A DNA stretch of 64,000 nucleotides from Anagrus nilaparvatae (Eukaryota; Arthropoda; Insecta; Hymenoptera; Mymaridae): contig JAKSXM010000007.1 in the NCBI GenBank assembly GCA_022575985.1, positions 1,118,501 to 1,182,500 of the forward strand, read 5' to 3'. The notes below the pieces were generated by a model, which saw nothing but the letters and a program-made list of their open reading frames with translations, had not been told where the DNA came from and did not search any database. The number at the start of each line of letters is the position of its first letter. Positions within the stretch are counted from its first letter, which is position 1. This document shows positions 25,001 to 40,000 of the stretch, one piece after another. The position numbers and the translations under genes were made by a program.

Positions 25001-28000
25001 TCATTTCGTCTCGACCTCCCATACATTAATAAATAAACTCATTTGTTAATACACACCGTCTCTTGTAATTGATTATACATTATTAAAAATTTCACAACGA
25101 GGAAAAAAAATATTTTTCTAAAATAACACAAGATTTCTTTTATCTTCTATGCAAGTAATAATTGTTAATAATAAATTTTTCAAAGCTATCATTACCCACT
25201 AAGAAAAAGTGTACATGAAATTATCGAATTTGTTAAATTACTACAATATTCACATTCTTTTCGTATTATTGCTTGTTGTATAACAGGCTAATGTAATTAT
25301 AATATAATGACATGATTGACGAACACGTGACCAATTTAGCATTTTTTTTTATATTATTTTTGTTCATTTTTAGAGATTTATTATATTTAAGTAACTCGAG
25401 TCTTACGTCAACTTGTTAAAAAGTAACCCCTCTGCTAATTAAAAACTTTGGAAACTTTGCTTTTTTGACAGTTTTCGAAAAGTTTACAACTCGTTAGAAT
25501 TAATCTCGAGTATAGAAACACAACAAAATTTTACCTCATTTTCCTTTTTAATATCTTCGAATTAAGCTGTTAAAATCTTTTTTCACGTTAAAAGAATCTG
25601 TTTTAGTCGTTGCTTGCTTTTCCTCTTTACGTTTAATAAGTTTGCCTTATTGATTAGATGTCCTAAATTAACAAACTTAAAATTTAAATTCTATAAGTTA
25701 GTAAATAAAGCTGTTTTCTGTGATTTTGACAAATGGCTTTGTATACAACCACAAAATGACTTACTTATAATAATATCGAGGCAGTTGTCCCAACAAAGTC
25801 CAGTAGACCTATTCAAACAAACAGAGGGTACACATTTACAAAACATATTCTCTAATTTTCAATGACTTGAGTTATCTGAGAAAATAAATTTCTTTGTAAA
25901 AAAATGAATGCATTTAATTAAGATAAAAATGACTTTTCAGACAAACATGCGGTGCAAATGGAATATTTTCACGTCGAATGGACTTCAATGCTTTTAATAG
26001 TTTACCAAGAACCAAGCTTAACTCCTATCATATTAAGGTAAGTTAATTTTTTAATTAGTCATTGTCGTTAACTTCATTCCCTTTAAGTAGCGTTGATGTT
26101 ATTAAACTACACGCGATATACTTTTTTATACACGCAAACTTTTATCAAAAGTATTTACTATTTATTTTTGCACTTTAAATTTTCAATTTATCACTTTTCT
26201 AAATTATTATTATTATTTGAGGTTATGTAAATTACTCTTAAAGTATTAATTACTTTAGATATTTATTAATGTATTCAGTAATTTTTTCAGCGAAAAGTCG
26301 GACATAACGTGAAAAAAATATTATTTTATTTTAATTTTATTACAACATGCATCTTCTTTTATCAAGTTTTTTGAGTTTAGTCCGAAAATTCAAATGTCAA
26401 ATATTTGTTTATACATATTAAAAACGTAATTGTATTAATTTATATTTTAATTAAATACAGATTTTTTGTTTTATATTTTAATATTCAGATGGCAAAATAT
26501 TTTCTCGTAAAAGAAATGCCTTTCACTGTCTATATAAGGCCTGTGACATAAACTATTTTTTAATTTTACTTTTAATATGTTAACTTATTTATGTAAATTT
26601 ATTAACTTTAGAAAATTAATTTGGTTAACTTTATCGTAAATTGTATTTATCATTTACAAATAAATCTTTTTTTCATATTTTTTAAATAAAATCATATAAT
26701 TTTATTTGCATGCTAGGACAAAAAAAAACCTATTTTCGGTCCTAGGAAGACGGATTTTTGCCTATTGTATGGAAAACTATGTTTAAAATCACGGGACAAA
26801 ATATGGGGTTTGACCTTTGCCTGCAAAGTCAAAACCAATATATTGAGCGTTGTTTAAAAATAGCTATTTAATGAAAAAATCCTTAAGAATTTCAGAAAAA
26901 TAACCAAGTTATTTATTATGTTGTAATGGCAATTCAAAGAAATAGGATTATAAATAAAAATGCACTTGCACATCATGAATAAATTAAAAAAAAATATTTT
27001 TAAATAAATTGCAAAAATTATCATTTGCTTTTATGAATGTTTTCTTTTATCACCAAGGAAATACCAAAAAGTCATTAAATAAATATTTTTAAATAAAAAC
27101 TCGTTGACATTCGTTAAAATTAAAAAAATAAAAATGTCCCTTATAGGTACAACTCGTATAACCTTTCAAGTAAAAAAGGGTGAAAATAAAATGACAATTT
27201 TTTTTTTTTTCATTATTTTGATGATCTAAAAAAACGTGCCCTTGTTTATTTTCGTTAACCCTCTTTATTTTACATTCACGTAGTATAAAAATCGTAAAAC
27301 TTTTATTACACATCAGAAGAAAATTATTTATTTATGCTAATTTAAAATAAAAAAAATTCTTTTATCAGAAAAAAATCTTAAGTCAATAATATGCAAATAA
27401 AATTTAATAAAAAAAATTGATAAATTCAGAGATGAATAAGAAATATGCGTAAAGAGAGTTTACGACGTTTTATTCTTAGAAAAAAGTACGTGACGCGGAT
27501 GTTGCCTCTTAGTAATAACGCCCATTTATTTATAAGCAGATATGCTTTATTATATGCTAATTTAATAATTACATTGTTTATTACAAGTCGTTAAATTTTT
27601 TCTTAATTTTTTTAAAAACGTAAAAATAGAGCCAGGTAATTTAATCTAGAATCATTCGATTAAACTTAGTGTGTGTGTAAAAATGAAAAAATGAAAGAAG
27701 AAAACAACAGGAAGTTTACCCTGATAAATTTTTGTAACTTTCAGTTTGACCTTGTAAGATATTACGCAGTATTATATAAATAGCCATCAAAAAAATAGGG
27801 GAAAGCTTTTTATTATAAAACACAATTAATTTTTTCTGTTCACAGTAATAATAACTAGTCGGCCTTTTGTTTATTTTGATAGCGTTTTTTTAAGCCATGA
27901 AGAAAAATTTCATTATTTTAATTATGAAAGTTAATAAATTTTCGACCTAATTATTTTCAAAATAAAAAATAATCTGAAAGTCTATAAATCATAATTATTT

Positions 28001-31000
28001 TTCTTTACGTGATAATAAATAAATAAAATTGATCTTGGTTCAAGCCCCTGAATTCTGAGTAATTTTCCCTTGGGATTTAAAAAACCTGCCTCAATATATG
28101 ATTTGAAATTATTTGTCCTTGAATAAATTATTTTAATGCGTGTTTTTTGTGTACGAAAACTTAATTTTTACATGATTAAGGATGGTTGGATAAGTTGTTT
28201 AAGATTATTTAACTAGAAGATTAAAATAAAGGCAATTCCTGCGCTTTAATTTTGCTTGAATTTTCATGTGATTCAAAATAAAAAGTGTTCACTAAACTTA
28301 ACCTCACCTTAACCTTGAAATCAGCCACAATCCTTGCAAACACCAAGTTACAAATAAGTGATTCTCGTGCTAATTAAAATAATACCAAATTACTCAATTC
28401 TGTGACTTTGTTTTAGCATGAATTTATCAATAAAATAAAGCCTTTATATTTAAATTAATCAAAGAATAAAATTTTTTTTTAATTCGGCCTTCTCACATAA
28501 AAACAATAAATATTTAATTGAGAAGTAGATTAAATTATTTATGTGGCTGATTTGCAGTTAAGGTCTTTCAGTGTACATAAGAAAATATTTAATTTTTATT
28601 GCATAAAACAGATACGAAAATATCGGGAACAAAAACAGTATAAATATTATTTAGTGTTTATAAAAAAAATGTTACAAACGAAGCATATAAAATTACACCA
28701 CGATCGCGATATAAAAAAATGTATTAAAAAAGTAGTTTAAAAGTTTAGAAATTTGATAAAATTATTTGCTGATGAAAAAAGAAAATGTCGATAAATATAT
28801 AAAAAATTATTAATTATAACTTGTTTATTTTGGCATAAAACTGAATAAAAAAATATATTTTTAACAACGCAATAAAACTCAATACATGATAAAATTCTTG
28901 ATGACTAACATTTTTTTTATGTATGTATAAGTTTTTAAGGATATTACAGCTGACATGACATAATTTATGTGTATTTAACATTTTTTTAAAATAAAATAAT
29001 TAGATATATTATTAAATTTAGAAAAAATAATTACTTTAAAGGTAAACATTCTTTAATAACACTATGTGTGTCTCTGAAAACATTTTTTGCTATCTACTCT
29101 TCGCTCTTGATTCCCCTAAGTCTGTTTTTTTATTATTTTCTTTTCTCTCTCTTTTCATTTCCGTGCTGATTTCTTTATTTTTTTCCTTACATTACAGTCA
29201 TGTCCTATATATAATAACTCTTCTACTGCTTTTTTTATCTACTGTCTCTGCTGCTTCGTGTTTCTGCTGCACCTGCTGAATCAGGAAAACCGCGAATTAA
29301 GATTTGTTATTTTTATATGGGAAGATGTTTCTTTTCATTCTTAGTTCTTGCTAAATAATAATAATTAAAAATTATTACAAAAGAAATTTTTTTGCATAAA
29401 AATATTTTTTTTATATTAAAAAGGCTTATTGTTATACTAAGAAAAGACTTTTAGCTTTAATTAATAATTTAAAAAACAGCAGGGCTTAGCCTTAGTTATT
29501 TTATTCTTTGATAATCAGGGTGCTCCTTAGTTTACAAATTTTTTATCAATTTGTTAATTTATGGAATGTTTTATAAGGCTGTGACAACATGAAAGATTTT
29601 TATTCAAACAGAATCAATAAAAAATATTGTATATAACTTTGTTCAGATATCTAAACTCACTACAATATACATAGTTGTTTTACAAAAATTTGTACATTTT
29701 TAGATTCTTATGAATTATAAATAATTATAACATTATAATTCCAAAAGGTAGAGTTATACAGAGAAATTGTTGAGAAATCGTTATAAAATTAAGAATCTGA
29801 ATATTTATTTTTATACTTTATTCAAATTAATGTGGTCCCGGTATTACTTATATACCTTTACGAATACATTTCTCTTGCGAGAAAAAATTCATAGAAATAA
29901 TGTCGTTCGATATAAATCTTATTGTATTATTTGTAAAAAATTAGGAGAATTCCAATAGAAAAAAAAACTTCAATACACATTTAGTTTATTTTAATTTTTT
30001 AACAACATAAAAAACTTATCCCTAAAAATACAGTATAATTTGAGCATGTGGTAAACACAATACCCAGCGGGTCGTACACGTAAAACATAAAACACGCGTC
30101 TTACTGCAGCTGTACAATTTTAAAAGTATTAGTTCGATAATTTGATTTATTAAACTAAAAAAAAAGTTAACGTTAATTATAATAGGAAAAAGTTTCGATT
30201 AATAAAGACATAAGTTTTATCTCTTTAATATCGTAAATTATTTGTCCGAGTGAGTAAATCTTAGTAGTAGTAATAATCCTCCCTGTTATATAAAACAAAT
30301 AAATCTAATAAAAAGGAAGAAGTTGATTCGTTTCAAGTAGTACGATGTAATAATAAAAATAAATACCAGTTGAGAGATCTTTAAAATAGATTATTTACGT
30401 TAGACAGACACACTCACACACACAAAACTCTATCATTGTTATTTATGAGAAATAAATCATTTTTTAATTATTTTCATTATTAAAGACACGATTTTCCTGT
30501 ATTAAAAAAAAGTTAATTTTATCCTAAGGATTTTAATTGCAGATTTTCACTCGCGTTAAACTAAAATAAAATTATCAAAAGGTCAAGGGTAAAAATTAGT
30601 CATTCGTTACTCAAAAATTTTCTTTCTAAATAAAATTAGCTTCATTATTAAGACATGTTAATATTCAAAAAAATAACACAAACCCCTTTTTTCGCATTTA
30701 AAGGGTCAAATTTCGGCAGGTCTTTCTCTTTGAAAAAGAAATCTTTCATTTATAATATTTCTCCCCATAGCGCAGGGAAAGCAATAAAACTACCAAAAAA
30801 AAATAATGGATTGGGTTTTTTTTACAATACACACAGAAATTTAATTTCTCCCTCTTTTTTAACCAGGCTTTAAAAAAATTTTCAGCCACAATAATAATAA
30901 CACAACCCTTGTAGCATAACTAGAATATCAACTCTGCAAGGAATATCATTTAGTTACTTAGTAAATTTATAGATTTTTTCGAAGGGATAGAAAATTTTTT

Positions 31001-34000
31001 TTAACCCTAAGTTTCATGATTGGATGAGTTTAATGTATTATTTTTTATACAATGTCAAGGCCGGGTGTTTTATTTTTTTTTTTTTTAGAAAAAGAAATCA
31101 ACTTTTCAAGTTCAAGGATACAAATACTATGATTCTTTTTTGAGAGATAGTTACTCACTATGATTTTAATTTAATGTATTTCTGAGGGGAGAAAATAGAT
31201 GTAAAAATGGGGGGTTCATTGTGTGCTGTGCGTTGGTAAATGTATAAATTTGTTTTTTATGTGCGTAGAAAATGAATTTCATGTTGAAAAAAACTTGATG
31301 TTTGAAAAAATTAAAAACACATGAGAAATTTATGAGTTTTTATGAAAAACTGAAACGTCATTTTAATCATAAATATCAATAAAAAGGAACATTTGTCTAT
31401 TTAGCTAATAAAAAAAAATGTTTAATTTAAAAGGTACAAAATTACAGGAATAGAATTATTTTGTTATCTGAAAGAACGCAAAACGTAGGTGGTAGATTAT
31501 AAAGTCGACAAAACGTATAAAAGTAAATGAAGTTTTTGAAAAAAAAGTTGAAAGAAGAGCTTTATTTGACGCCTTCCTCTTTAAGTCTGGCGAGGTACAT
31601 GTCCTCTTTCTATATATAATAAAGTACGTGTGTGCATGTAATAGTGCAGCTGACAAAGAGGAGTTTGCGCAACTTATAGCAGACGATACTATCGACCCGT
31701 CACTACATAACGCGGGAACTCATGGAAAAATTGCAAAAGATTTTATATACTTTTTCCACTTCCGTTACATGCACGCATCACGACTGCGCGTATTTTCCTC
31801 TTTTCGGGCGTAGTCAACCCTCTAAACTCTCCCTCTTTATAGACAGAGAGAGAAAGAGAGAGCTTTTTAACCAGCCATATCAGGCTAGTGAACTATGACT
31901 GCGGCATTGCAATGATAACGTGGCCTTGACTTCAACAAAAGGTGGGGTTTTTTTTATTATTTTAACATCATAGTCTTCGATTTTGTCTTTCTGTATTTTC
32001 GCTGTGGTATACCATGCTGTATCTGCGATTTTGACATTTTGACAGTGATGGAAAGCTTTGTTCAGAAGAGGGTTCCGAACTCTTTTGTTTCCATGTAAAC
32101 CTCGAGATAAAGGTTTAATTTTCTATACATGAAAATATTAATACATTTTGAACGAAATGACAATTTTCCTAGAGTCTTGACGTTCAATTATAGCTTCATT
32201 ATTAGTTAATTATCCAAATGATGGAGGAGTTAATTTTTAATTTTAAAATGAAATACATTTGCTTTCAAAAAGCTCCTGCAGCTTCTCTTAGAAATTTATT
32301 TACACGTTTTTTGCCCGAATTTTGTATTCCCCGGCGTTTTTAAAAATATTTAGGTTTTTCTTATTGTAGAATTAATATATATTGCAATCGTGACCTCTTT
32401 AAAAAAAAGTTTTAAACGACACTAATCTCGTATCTGAAGAGGACTAATCGAGCAACACTTAACCAAATCAGTTCTTTTCATATGATTATAGAAATGTCTG
32501 AATACTCAGTTTTTACCGATGTTTTTACCATGTATTTAATAATTTGACGCTATTATATGGTAAATAATAAAAATAATTTTCAGCAAAAAATTTTTTAGGC
32601 TTATTAAAGTTTAAACAAAGCTAAGTGAATGCTGACTACACTCAGAAAAAATATTTAGCCGACTAAAATGCCAAAAGGTTAGCTTATTTGTAAACAAAAT
32701 TAGGCACACGCATAACAAGAATAGAAATGTATGATAACTGTTTTTAGTTATTTCTGTTCGCGTCATAAGAACAGAAAAAAAATCCGAAAACAATTTTCAG
32801 CTATTGGGTTTCCTATAACGTAGGGTCAAAGTTTATTAAAAATTGGTATCTATAAAAGTTTGCAGAGAACTTCATTAATTAACATACCAAATTTATTTAA
32901 AAGGGTATTATTACAAGCTGATATCGCTAGTCCTCGGTAAAATTTGTCTAAAATAATATTTTTGGTAAATATTAATTTAGAATTTATTTCAAAGCTTTTT
33001 TTTTCAAAAGTATCCGAATAAGCAAATAATTCTAATCTTTTGAGTAATTTTACGTTCAAAGGTTAAAAACAAATATTTGATTTTCTATAAAAGATCTTGG
33101 TTGGTTTGGTTGTGAGTATATTTTTGATATAACCTTAAAGTTGCCAAACCGAGTATGAAATTTTACGTCTGCAAAACAACTCATATTAGAAAATTTTGTG
33201 GATAATAAAAAATGAATTTTGTTTTTAGTTAGCCACCCTACCCTAAAAAGAATTGCTAGTTAGTTCAGTCTGCTAAAATTACATTTCTCCCTCGTTTTTT
33301 CCATTAACATTGCATTAAATTTTTAATATCTGCAATCAATCGTCCTTACTCTGCAATAAATTATAATTAATGAATCATTTAAAATACACAGAAATTCAAA
33401 AAAAAACAACAATGAATTACATTTTTGACGTATCATGTGGGTGGTGCAAATATAATGAAAAATAATTTATTTATCAAAATTTATAGAAACGAGACATTGA
33501 AACTCAAAATGGAATATTTATAAGGACGTTAATTTTTAAGAAAATATTTTTATTCATAATGAGATTTATGGGAAAATACGTTTTCTTTAAGTGTATTTAC
33601 ATAGGATTTTTATACTTTTTAGTAGTAGTAGAAGCAAGCAAATATAAAAAGATTGAAATTTGTCGCATTTAATAGGATTTTTCTTCTGTATCGAAAGAAG
33701 GAAGGTTGGAGGCGTCGTCGAATAGTCAAAAGCAAGGATAGATAAAAACAAGTTTTTTTCCTTCTAATAAATCGATATTGCGAGAAAATAAACAACTTTT
33801 ATTTACTCTTTACGCAGTTTCAAAATAAACGCGAGCGCAGTTTATCGGTGATAAATAATTTGACTTGAATTTTTTTTTCATCAAATTAATCAGCCGTTCT
33901 ATCCACTAACTACATTGAAAATTAACCTAAACTGCAGCGAGCATAAAATTTAAATTTTCGTTGATCTAAATAAAATGGTTGAATTTCCTCTGAGGCAAAA

Positions 34001-37000
34001 TACTTCCTGGATGACTTTTTTTTAAATAATAAACTAAATTTATTTGAGAGAAAAAAAAATCAAGACAAAATGATTTATATAAAAGCATAAATATAAGTAG
34101 TTTTAAATGCGAGTAGGTTAAACTTGATATATGTTGTAACGGTAAAATGCAGTTTTTTATTGGTTTCCTTTTAAAATAAAAAATCTTTAGCTATAAGCGT
34201 TATGTGTCGCATCGTGCTACTTGAACGAAAATCCTTTCTCTTGTAATCTAAAAAAAACGTTTTCAAATCCAATTAGCTGATTAGAGACTTTTTTCATGGA
34301 ATTAATAAATCAGTTAGGGACGATTTGCAGTATAGATGGGACGTGATGTGTCTGGGGTTCAAGGCTATTCAATTACGGTTAACCGAGCAAAACTTATGTA
34401 TACCAGCAATTATGCTATTTATAATAAAAAAAAAACAACGACTCATGTCATTCTTATTATACTTTGATGCTGCTGCTCCGTTCTTCGATAGCGTTAAATT
34501 CGTTTTTGAATTTATTTTTGGAATGGAAATATTTTTTGCTAAATCACGGGATTGATATTTTCTTAACGTGTTTTTAATAATTTTTTTATTTCTCTTTGAA
34601 ATTAATAGAAAATATTTTTGCATATCTTGTCAAACTTGATTCCTTTTTTCCAAATAAAGACTAACGATTTCACGTTTAACACATAAACCGAGTATCAGAT
34701 TAACGTAAAATTTAGTTTCACAGGTTTTTTTTTACAATGTATTTAATCGGGAAAAAAAAAAAATTTTTTTTTGAAAGTTTTGCAGTATTTAGAAAGTTAA
34801 GTTCTCAATTCGTAGTTTTCTTTTTTAATAAATCAATAAAAATTACATTTTTAAATTGCCTTAGTTGCAGTTTCAATTTGCTTAAACATTCAAATTATTT
34901 TAATTTACGTAAATGGGTAGCTCCAAATAGCGCCTCGAGGTGAAAAGGATTTATGTAATTCGCTCAGGAAATTGCAATATCCCATTTTATTAATTCAAAA
35001 AATATTCGTCCCATCCAAAGGCAATATTAATTTTTTTAATTAAATTTTATTCTGAAACGATAGTCTGGAAAAATTAAAGGAAACCTACTGAAAAGTGTAG
35101 TTTTTGAAATTTCCATAAAAATAGTCATTTATATCTAAATCTATTTCTGTAGTAAAGTTTTGCATTTCCAAGAAATGCATAGATAAGAGCGTATAAAATA
35201 GGTTTCTATATTTAAACAAAACTACTCAGAAAATTGCAATCGCTTTTGTTGAAGAAGGAAAAAAAGTGACTAATAAATTGACTAGAATAATAAAAATGTT
35301 AGATATTGTAAAAATAAAAAATGAAAAAAACAATTTTAAAAGAAGAGAGACACACATCGACAATGAATTGGCGTCGTGTTCGAATGCATAATATAATAAT
35401 CAGTCAACGACCGAAGCTTTATATTATTTACTTCAGGGTCATTTTATATAATATTTCATATCCTCTAGTATTATTAACTAGCATTTTTTTAAAAATGAAA
35501 AAATCATTGAGGTAGGTTATTATTTATTTATTGTTGTTTAGAAAAAAAAATAAAAAATATTTTCCTTAGATCGATTAAAATTGTAATTAAAAATTCAAGT
35601 ACGAATCAATTTTTCAATAATTCAATGCTGTTTAATCTAGATAATTTATTTATATCGATAAAAGTTGTTTGTGTCAGGAAAATTCACGTGACTGTTTAAT
35701 ATTGTAAACGAGGAATATCATAACCTAAGACAACACTTTACGACATATCGTCATTGCCAAGAAATATTAAATATTTATGCTGACAAGATATTTTTTTATT
35801 CAACTGTAATTATAAACTTTTATGTACATTTTTTTATTCAACTCTCGTTATATAACTTGTTTTTTTATTTTTATGCTTATACGAACAAGTCCAGCTAATT
35901 TTTCCTATTTTTCATTCGCGCGGAAATTTTATTCTACTTGAGCACCGCTGTAAAAATGTTTCAGATCAAACTGAAAAAGATATTTTTTCTGTCTTAGTCT
36001 TGTGGTTTTTGAAAACCTTGAAAAATGTTAAATTTGATAGATTTAATAAAAAACTTTCTTAAAACGAATTTATAAATAATATCATCAAAATAAATGAATT
36101 GAAAAATACTACGCGGCCTTAGAAGAAAATTTAGTTCATGGCAAGCCAATGCACTCTTTGAGTAAAGTTAAAAGTAAATAACGTATATAATATAAATTGA
36201 AAAGTTAAAAATCGTGACATTTTATAAATAGATCTAAAAAAAGTTAAATCTTGGCAAAATTATTTTTTATTAATTTTATTTCAATTTTTAGCCCAGAAAA
36301 TTATTTTATTTTCTTTTGATTTTTATTCTATACAAATATGCAAACGTGGTTAAATTGGTACGTGATTGTTGAGTTTGAGAAAAATAAAAATTATCGTGTT
36401 GGTATTTGACTATTAGATTAGCGACTTTGAGGAGTGAAAATTTGCACAATAGAATTCTGGATTTTCATTTTTTAAATTTTCAAAACAGCTAAAAAATTTT
36501 TACAGATTTAATTATCTCTGTTTATTTTGACAAGCACATAAATTATTTAATAAAAGAGAGAGAGAGAGAGTTGATTAAAATATAATGAAAATATAGGACA
36601 TAAAATTTCATTCATCGAGATAAATAAATTTATTTATATCAACAAGTAAAGCTCTTTCACCCTATAACATAAATTTTAATATTAGTGACAAAAGAAATTG
36701 ATGTGATTGACTACAATAGGATGTATTTATTATCTCTAACGCAGTTCAAAAAACTTATATATTAAGAAAATACCGTGCGAGGAAAAGAAAATTTCTATGA
36801 CCTTAGGGGACTTTTATTGCCTGGACAGCGTTGGGAATCTAATAATTATTATTTTTTTATTATTAGCTTTCTGTCTTTATACGAATTTTTTTTAGAAAAT
36901 CACCTAAATTGATAATGAAATTAATTTTTTTTATTCTTCAACTGACATCCTTAGGATGAAAAATATAATTTGATAATTGAGTTGAACAAAAATCATAAAA

Positions 37001-40000
37001 TAAAATTATTATAAACGTAGTTGAAATATAGGATAATCAGCATCTTCATTCTTCTCACTTAAAATAATATCACGAATATTAAATAAAAAATGATTAGAGT
37101 TAATTAAATTTCAAACGAGCTCGTTATCTCTTTATTTATTCAAATTACGAAAAGTAGGAAATATTTTTTTCTAATCCAAGTTAATTCCTATTTCTTGGTC
37201 AAATAAGTAAGAAGGTAAATTGGATTCAAGTCTTACAAGTTGACTGGTAGTATAAAAATTGTCTATAGGTATTACGTTATAAATAAACGAGTTTGTAAAT
37301 GAAGCTCATGTACAAAGCCATATACCATCACAATAATCACCTTTCTAAATGATTCTATACACGTTTCTATGCACTTTTTTTTCAAGTTCCAACAGGGTCA
37401 TCGGCTTTTTGCATAAACCTATTCATAGATTATTAGCCTCAAGCTATAATTACTTACTTAACTTATTATAGACGCATACATAAAATTCCCTTATTTGTTG
37501 AATAAAAAAAATTAACGAGGAGAAAAAAAACATACTTTTATTAGATACCAATATCTTTCTTTAATCAACCGCTTTTTTTACTCGATATTAATGCAACTTT
37601 TTTTTCTCATTTTTTGTTACAGGTAAGAAAACTGCTACTGGCTTTTTCTTTATAATTAGATCACTTTTTTTGGTAAGAACTTTTTAACACTTTAATTAAG
37701 TTAATCGTGTGCTACTTTCTAAGCAGTTAAGGAGTTTATTGGTATAAGTGACCTTATCTGCATTTTAATTTCTGTCAGAGCTTGTACTTCTCGAATTTTA
37801 ATTACAAGACTCGAGATTTAAGCACTAAATTTTAAGATCGTGCAAACAATAAAATTTAAACCACGTTATTTTGTGATTGTTTCTGCACATGTTGGAGACT
37901 GAAATATCAACTATATAAATTTATTATATTGGACTAAAAGTCAACAACCAAAAAAGTGCATGATTACAAACTTTCTAATATTTGTTTAGTAAAAAATTTA
38001 TTGGAAAATAATTTGGTAACATTGGAAAAAGATATATTTGATTATTAGACTTTTTGACCAAAATTTTTGCCTAATCTGGAATAAGTGAAACAAATAATTG
38101 AGATGTAGAATTTAACCTGCTATGCAAAACAAGTAAACTTCGTTTGCAAACCATAAATTTTCTTGATAAGTATCTCGATTAAAATATTTGCCTAGAGAAA
38201 AATTTCTTACATCCTTGGTTGAAATTTAGGTTAAATAATTTACTTCAAACTGACTGAAGTATAATTTATTTAAAAACCATAAATCCTTTAACATTTTCTT
38301 TTCTACCTACTTTAGACACTAATTATTTAAAAAAAACTAATTTTCTTATAAAACAATTCTCTAATTACTTAAAAAAAACAAGAAAAACTTATTTCAGATA
38401 CTTGGCTGCAATTAATTTATATATCCTACACATGTAAATAAAAAATAGTCACCGGAAAGAAAGTTTTAACAATATAAAAAAAATATTTCTAAAATAATGG
38501 TTAATTATTAGTTTTTTTATGTCATAAAATAAAATATAGTTTAAAATTAGTAATTAGAAAAATTGTACATTTTTTTTCTTCAAAAAATAAATAAAAAGTT
38601 ATTAAATATTTACTTTAAGGAGAAAGTCTGTAATAACTTTGTTTGCTGGTATTATATCACGATATCAGCAAAAAAAATTTTTTTAAATCATTATTCATTT
38701 AATCAAAAGTAAAAAAAAACGGTTTTATTTATTATGCGTGAAGTCTAAATTAAAAAAATGCGATCATAGAAAAGACAAGAGAGTTGTTTCTAAAGTTGCA
38801 AATTTCCGCTGCAGACTGGTTTTCTACAATAATGCATCTCATTGCCCCCTTGTATTTTTCTATCCACTAATATACTTTGTAGTTTCTTTTCTTATCAGAT
38901 TTTCAATTTTTATTTATGCTAATTAAATAATATCATTTTCTTTATTAATACAAACTGGTTTGCGTATTTTTTATGGTTATGTATAAGGAAGTCCTAACTT
39001 ACCGACTGAGCTGGATTTCAAACATAACCTCAAATTCATTATGCGTTTTTTTAAGATTAAAACTTGATTGCTCATTGTAAATATTAGCTATGGGCGCCAA
39101 TTTGCAATAACATAAATAAACTCTACCGAGCAATAAACATCTCAAAAATATGCTTACCATAAAACGTGATTTTCCAATACTCAGATTGCTCGCGATAAAT
39201 CAGGTGTTTTCTTAGCTATAAAATCATTCCCCATGCATGACTTTTAAGAATTTTCGTATCAAATTTCTGCTTAAAAGGGCAGAAAAAAAATACTCCGTCG
39301 TTCTATTAACATAAAAGCATAAATATCGAGAAAGAAAAATTACAGGAAAAGTTATAATTATAGGTTATACAAAAGGCCTCATAAAAAAATACTTTAATAT
39401 AATAATAATAATAAAGAGGCACATATTAACTTTTAAAAATTCATTCAACCATGTAACAAAAGAGAGATAATATTATAAGCATTTTTTTTTTCTTTTTTTT
39501 TTTGTATATAACCAAAGATCAAATTAAGTAACAGTAATTTATTGCAGTTTTTTTTTTAAATTTCCTTATTGAGATTTTTTTGTAACGTAAACATTTTTTT
39601 TACTTACACAGCTTTATTATTATAAAAAAAATTTATTTTGTGAAAGTCAATTTTTTTTCTTCTTTGCCTTCGATAATAAATATTTATTTTTGGGATACAT
39701 GGTTTTTTTTTGTGAGATAAAGATTGCATTGTTGAGCTTATAATTATTTTTATTGATATATTAATTTAAAAAAGTAGTTTTTTATTTCAAAATGCGTGAC
39801 AGTACAGAGTACGTAAAATTTATTATTTCCGGCCGCATCAAGATCGAAAATGCAGTAATAAAATTTTATATTGCATGTAGTAGTAACGTGTATTGCAGAA
39901 AACCAAAAAAAGAAATTTTCGACTTTTTATCATTAATAAAATTTTTATATTTTCTTGCTTTCTCTTGGTTTATTTAAACAAAAATATATTCGTTTTGATG

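Noticed and set aside
28034..28050. GGTTCAAGCCCC, a B-box-like match
   Set aside because: The upstream 60 bases contain no A box or D/anticodon stems, so this is not a tRNA gene.
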